Shown here: piece by piece, positions 60,663-64,000 of the stretch
How the letters are laid out: each line of letters starts with the position of its first letter
Numbering within the stretch: the stretch's first letter is position 1
NCBI RefSeq assembly: GCF_900108095.1
Contig: NZ_FNWL01000002.1
Coordinates: 912,748 to 976,747, forward strand
Reading direction: 5' to 3'
From: Natronorubrum sediminis
GTDB taxonomy: Archaea > Halobacteriota > Halobacteria > Halobacteriales > Natrialbaceae
Length of the DNA: 64,000 nt
Translations under genes and position numbers: made by a program
Notes under the pieces: generated by a model
Databases searched by the model: none
Seen by the model: only the letters and a program-made list of their open reading frames with translations
What the model was told of the DNA's origin: nothing

Positions 60663-61677
60663 GGTCGCCCTCCGTCGGCGACTGTGCGTGCTCGTCGTCG
60701 ATCCCGAGTCGGTCGCAGACGACCTCGAATCGATCCAGTACCATGGGCAGTCGGTCTTCGGGGACGAGCGAGAGCGCGCCGCCCATCGCGACGCCCTCCT
60801 TCGCCTCGCCGGCGCAGTAGCGCTCCATCGAGACGTGCTCGCGTCCGTCGAAGCCGGGATCGGTCACCGTCAGCTCGCAGTTCAGCCGATAGCAGGCCTC
60901 GCCGAGTCGATCCCCCTGTTCGTCGGCGACGAACGAGGTGGTCGCGATCGAGAGCGGCCCTTCGAGCCCAGCGTGTCGAAGGAGGGCGGCGACGGCGATC
61001 ATCTGCGTGCCGCCGGCGAGCGTCACGTCGATATCGGCCTCGAGCGCACCCGTCACGAGCCCCATGGCGGTCGCTTGAACCGGATCGCCCATTTGTTCGA
61101 TGGCCTGGAGTGGCTGGCCGTCGAGCCCACCGGAACTGAGATCGCTCGCCTCGAGTGCGTCGTCGACGACGCGGCGTTTGCATTCGATCGGGTTGGCCGG
61201 AAGCGAGGAGGAGACGGCGGCGGGTTCGCCGAGTGCGGTGAGCACCCCGAGGGCGGTCGTCGTCCCGCCGGGGACCGTCTCGCCGATGACGAGGTCGTCG
61301 TCCGGGAGACTCGTGGCGTAGGTCGCCGCGCGATCGAAGATCGCCGCCGCCTCAGGGACGGGAGCGGATTCTCGGATGTCCGCGCCGGGATCGACGCCGA
61401 GGTCGACGGTCGGGGCCGCCGTCGGCTCCGCGAGCCCCGCGTCGACGATCGAGACGTCGAACTCGAGGATTTCACGGACGGCCCGCGTCACGGCCGCCGG
61501 CGTCGGACAGCCGTTCGGACTCACTGGCGTGACGGGTGCCGTGACGGGCCGGCCGTAGGCGAGGATCTCGGCGTCCGCCGAGGGCGTGTGCTTCATCAAC
61601 TCGGGCGTCGCACCGGCCGCGCTGATCCCGTCGACGAGTGCCGTCTCGGTGGTTCCGGCAGGAAGCAAGAGGCGCAC
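60652..61677 (-). CDS. cobT: Archaeal nicotinate-nucleotide:dimethylbenzimidazole phosphoribosyltransferase (CobT type)
   Basis: 341 residues of the archaeal TIGR00303 CobT family. MRLLLPAGTTETALVDGISAAG at the start, DLVIGETVPGGTTTALGVLTALGEPAA near residue 125, and GEACYRLNCELTVTDPGFDGREHVSMERYCAGEAKEGVAMGGAL near the C-terminus are the family landmarks. It activates the lower base of cobalamin. Here it lies between cobY and cobD with short gaps and overlaps. The sequence is unlike bacterial CobT, which is expected for archaea. Confidence 0.88.
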   Translation of the reverse strand: MRLLLPAGTTETALVDGISAAGATPELMKHTPSADAEILAYGRPVTAPVTPVSPNGCPTPAAVTRAVREILEFDVSIVDAGLAEPTAAPTVDLGVDPGADIRESAPVPEAAAIFDRAATYATSLPDDDLVIGETVPGGTTTALGVLTALGEPAAVSSSLPANPIECKRRVVDDALEASDLSSGGLDGQPLQAIEQMGDPVQATAMGLVTGALEADIDVTLAGGTQMIAVAALLRHAGLEGPLSIATTSFVADEQGDRLGEACYRLNCELTVTDPGFDGREHVSMERYCAGEAKEGVAMGGALSLVPEDRLPMVLDRFEVVCDRLGIDDEHAQSPTEGDRGP

Positions 61678-61679
61678 GG

Positions 61680-62315
61680 TTAGTGACCCTCCGAGGCCCC
61701 TGCAGTATCTGGGGTATCTGGATTCGGTTCGTCAGTGGACAGGAAGCAGGTGGCAACCTGCACGTCTTCACGTCGGTTCACGTTGATTGCGAGGCGTGGA
61801 TCGTAGTGGATGTCAGTCATGGTCTGATCGGTCGCTGTATCGCCGACGACGTTGACCCCCGTCGGCGCGAGGTGATCGCATGAGTCGAGTCTCGAGTCGA
61901 CGCTCACACCGAGTCGTCGTTTGAGGGAAACGGGGACGCAAACGGTTCGGGAGGCGTCGCGTCCGGCGTGTCGCTCGAGAGTTCGGTCGATCGAAGCGGC
62001 CTCGAGCGTGGGCAGATCGGCCGCGACGGTCAGAACTGGCGTCGAAATCTCAGGGCGCTCGAGGAGTGTCAGTAAGTCGGATACGTAGCCGTCTCCCGGC
62101 GTTTCGATAGTCGTAAGCGAGGCATCGTTCTCGAGGTGTGCTCGCGTCTCGGGTGCGTTCTGTGAGGCGGCGGCGTAGATCGTCTCGATTCGACTCTGCT
62201 CGAGGGCCTGGCAAACGCGATCGACCATCTCGACGCCGTCGATCGGGTAGAGAGGCTTTTCGTATTGGCTGTCGAGGCGTGTGCCTCGCCCCCCGCACAT
62301 CACAAGAGCGTCCAC
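61680..62315 (-). CDS. cobY: Adenosylcobinamide-phosphate guanylyltransferase (CobY type)
   Basis: 211 residues. The nucleotidyltransferase motif VDALVMCGGRGTRLDSQYEKPLYPIDG is at the N-terminus; the acidic metal site appears in LTVAADLPTLEAASIDRTLE near residue 88. CobY is the archaeal non-orthologous substitute for CobU and puts GDP onto adenosylcobinamide phosphate. GTG at 62315 is the start; it overlaps the cobS stop by 16 bases. A short C-terminal tail is low in complexity. Confidence 0.9.
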   Translation of the reverse strand: MDALVMCGGRGTRLDSQYEKPLYPIDGVEMVDRVCQALEQSRIETIYAAASQNAPETRAHLENDASLTTIETPGDGYVSDLLTLLERPEISTPVLTVAADLPTLEAASIDRTLERHAGRDASRTVCVPVSLKRRLGVSVDSRLDSCDHLAPTGVNVVGDTATDQTMTDIHYDPRLAINVNRREDVQVATCFLSTDEPNPDTPDTAGASEGH

Positions 62316-63061
62316 GCGATCACCCCCGCGTGAAGCCCGGCGAGGCGGCCGATTTCGTTCGCCGCGCCGAAAACGTCGCCGGTAACCCCCTCGAGGTGTC
62401 GTCTCGCCCACAGCCAGGGGAGACACGCCCCGGCGGTGGCCCCCAGCAGCGTCGCGGCGGCGACCGGCTCCGGCCACGAGAGGAAGGCCACGGGAACGGC
62501 TGCGACGGCGGGTGCGACGACGGAAGCGGGGGCGGCTTCGGCCGTGAATTGGCTGCCCATCCCGTCGTGGCTCGCTCGAGCGCCACAGGCCATCGCGGAC
62601 ATCCCGAGTTTCGCGCCGACTTCGGCGGCGACGACGACTGCGAGCGCAGCGGCGAGGGGGAGGGCGGCGACGCCGAGGGCACCGAGTGCGAGGCCGGCGA
62701 CGGCGAGCGAGACGGCGAGCAGGGCCCCGACACCGGTCGTGGTATCTTTCAGCACCTCGCGTCTTCGGGCCGAGTCGCCGTGGACGACGAATGCGTCACC
62801 GAGGTCGGCGACACCGTCGAGGTGGTGGATCCCCGTGACGGCGTAGACTGCGAGCAGGTAGCCGAACGCGATGGTTGGAGCGGGGAGCGCGTTTGCTGCC
62901 AGGAGTGGAATCGCTGCGATCGCGCCTGCGATTGCGCCAACGATCGGAAAGACGACCGGCCGTGCGCGAAACGCGTCCCAGTCGCCCTCGCACGTAGTGA
63001 CGGGCAGTCGGGTTAAAAACGCGAGTGCCCCTCTGAGGGCTGCACTCGATGCTGGGCTCAC
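62300..63061 (-). CDS. cobS: Adenosylcobinamide-GDP ribazoletransferase (cobalamin synthase)
   Basis: 253 residues with six to seven membrane segments. The family loop GIHHLDGVADLGDAFVVHGDSARRREVLKDTTTGVGALLAV near residue 70 holds the catalytic Asp residues (DGxADxxD). GTG at 63061 is chosen, four bases inside the cbiB stop. It joins the activated corrinoid and the lower-ligand ribazole in the membrane, the last step of cobalamin assembly. Confidence 0.94.
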   Translation of the reverse strand: MSPASSAALRGALAFLTRLPVTTCEGDWDAFRARPVVFPIVGAIAGAIAAIPLLAANALPAPTIAFGYLLAVYAVTGIHHLDGVADLGDAFVVHGDSARRREVLKDTTTGVGALLAVSLAVAGLALGALGVAALPLAAALAVVVAAEVGAKLGMSAMACGARASHDGMGSQFTAEAAPASVVAPAVAAVPVAFLSWPEPVAAATLLGATAGACLPWLWARRHLEGVTGDVFGAANEIGRLAGLHAGVIAWTLL

Positions 63062-64000
63062 CGGATCACCTCGAGAGCCGGTTCGAGGGCGAACGAGTCG
63101 AGTGCGAGCAAGAGGGGAGACGAGCCGAATAGTTCGTATTCGAGGGACTCGAGTGCCCTCGTCACGGCGAGTGCGAGGACGATTGCGGCGACGATCGTGA
63201 CGACGCCGGCCGTGGCGACGACCCGAACCGCGCGCTGGCCGTCCTCGACGGTCGGCAAGTCGGCACTCGGGTTCAGGTCGTACGCGCCCGGCTTCGTGAG
63301 TCGGACCGAGAGGACGGTGGCGAGCGTCGCCATCGGCCACCCGGAGTTCGGCGACGGCGGGGCGCGTGCCCAGCGTCGAGCGTCGCCGAGGGCGAACGCG
63401 TCACTGCCGGCGATCGCAATCGTGAGCGCCGCGAATCGAGCCGGGAGCCACATGACGAGATCGTCGAGGAGTGCGCTCGCGGTGCCGTGGGGTTTCGACG
63501 GGTAGCCGAGCATCGAGTCCAGGGTGTTGACGCCCTTGACCCACGCGGCGGCTGCTGCCGCTGCCGGCAGCGAAATCGGTGCCAGGAGTGCAAACGGCAA
63601 GAGCGGGGCGATCAGCCCGTCTGCGAGGTTCTCGCTGACGCTCTCGACGGCCGCGCTCCGGAGTTCGGCGGCCGAGAGATCGGTGGTGTCTCGGCCGACG
63701 AGACCACGGATCTGCTCGCGCGCCGGCTCGAGGGCGTCGGATTCGCCGTCGGGCGTCGGCTCCGTCGCGTCGACGACCGTCCGCGTCAACTCGAGCAATG
63801 AGCGGAGGCTCGTCGAGGCGAAGAGCACGACGGCCGCGGCGACGGTTCCGAGGAACGGCGAGTACACGAGTAGGGCGAACACGCCCACACCGGCGAGTAG
63901 CGCCGGCAGCAATGGCGCGAAAAGTGCAATCGCGACGCCGGCCAGTCGCTGGCCGCGGTCGCTCTCTGCGTAGGGTCGATCGAGTCGCGCGACGAGACGG
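63058..64000 (-). CDS. cbiB: Adenosylcobinamide-phosphate synthase CbiB (N-terminus outside window)
   Basis: At least 313 codons to the right edge with no stop. The visible protein has several membrane segments and the family motifs VESVSENLADGLIAPLLPFALL near the middle, NTLDSMLGYPS and RFAALTIAIAG. The segment upstream of the first possible start (RLVARLDRPYAESDRGQRLAG) is also family-like, so the real start lies beyond 64000. CbiB attaches the aminopropanol arm to cobyric acid. It is the first gene of the operon visible here and overlaps cobS by four bases. Confidence 0.93.
   Translation of the reverse strand, partial: RLVARLDRPYAESDRGQRLAGVAIALFAPLLPALLAGVGVFALLVYSPFLGTVAAAVVLFASTSLRSLLELTRTVVDATEPTPDGESDALEPAREQIRGLVGRDTTDLSAAELRSAAVESVSENLADGLIAPLLPFALLAPISLPAAAAAAAWVKGVNTLDSMLGYPSKPHGTASALLDDLVMWLPARFAALTIAIAGSDAFALGDARRWARAPPSPNSGWPMATLATVLSVRLTKPGAYDLNPSADLPTVEDGQRAVRVVATAGVVTIVAAIVLALAVTRALESLEYELFGSSPLLLALDSFALEPALEVIR

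Noticed and set aside
1-64000. tRNA genes, rRNA genes and CRISPR arrays
   Set aside because: No T-arm plus acceptor-stem pattern, no rRNA sequence and no regularly spaced repeat was seen. Several short GGTTCGA matches lie inside coding sequence without cloverleaf partners.

Overview
The window is a GC-rich piece of a haloarchaeal chromosome, most likely from the Natrialbales (Haloterrigena, Natrinema or Natronorubrum type). The signs are very acidic proteins, a dense scatter of CTCGAG, archaeal TATA-type promoters with leaderless or near-leaderless starts, and lineage-typical genes: AglJ/AglM protein glycosylation, the C50 carotenoid (bacterioruberin) genes, a Bat/HTH-10 regulator, archaeal CobY and CobT, eIF1A, L15e and Rio2. 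No rRNA, tRNA, CRISPR array or intact insertion sequence was seen.

Layout. 1-10.3 kb: a truncated phosphatase, then the branched-chain amino-acid block on the minus strand, read in the order leuA, ilvB, ilvN, ilvC, a small acidic ORF, leuC, leuD, an EamA transporter, leuB. 10.7-15.9 kb: an Lrp-type regulator with a TRASH metal-binding tail, divergent from a ferritin-like gene, a second ferritin-like (YciE) gene and small haloarchaeal proteins. 16-18.5 kb: aglJ and aglM. 18.6-29.8 kb: housekeeping and metabolic genes (pyrE, a HAD/aldolase pair, thrS behind a structured leader, an HTH-phosphoribosyltransferase, a stand-alone methylaspartate mutase S subunit, L15e, a Tat-exported subtilase). 29.8-36.5 kb: a foreign-looking, AT-richer, CTCGAG-poor island with a large Eco57I-type DNA methyltransferase, the broken ends of what looks like a PLD-type partner gene, a small antitoxin-like gene, a convergent unknown gene and degraded flanks. 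36.5-49.5 kb: rio2, lipoate ligase, nnrD, glutamate dehydrogenase, a 994-residue Bat-like sensor-regulator, msrB and the archaeal ornithine cyclodeaminase. 49.6-55.3 kb: a lipoprotein and the bacterioruberin genes crtB, cruF, lyeJ, crtD. 55.4-64 kb: eIF1A, small conserved proteins, and the cobalamin late-assembly and salvage operon, read cbiB, cobS, cobY, cobT, cobD, cbiZ, with cbiB running off the window.

Most operons are tightly packed with 4-16 nt overlaps, which suggests translational coupling. The most interesting signals are: (i) a one-base frame conflict at a run of six G at the start of leuA; (ii) the decayed defence-like island, where a PLD domain breaks off just after its HxK motif while the neighbouring methyltransferase is intact; (iii) structured 5' leaders before ilvB and thrS; (iv) clustered GTTCG/CGAAC half-sites between the Lrp-TRASH regulator and the ferritin-like gene; and (v) a methylaspartate mutase S subunit without its usual neighbours.
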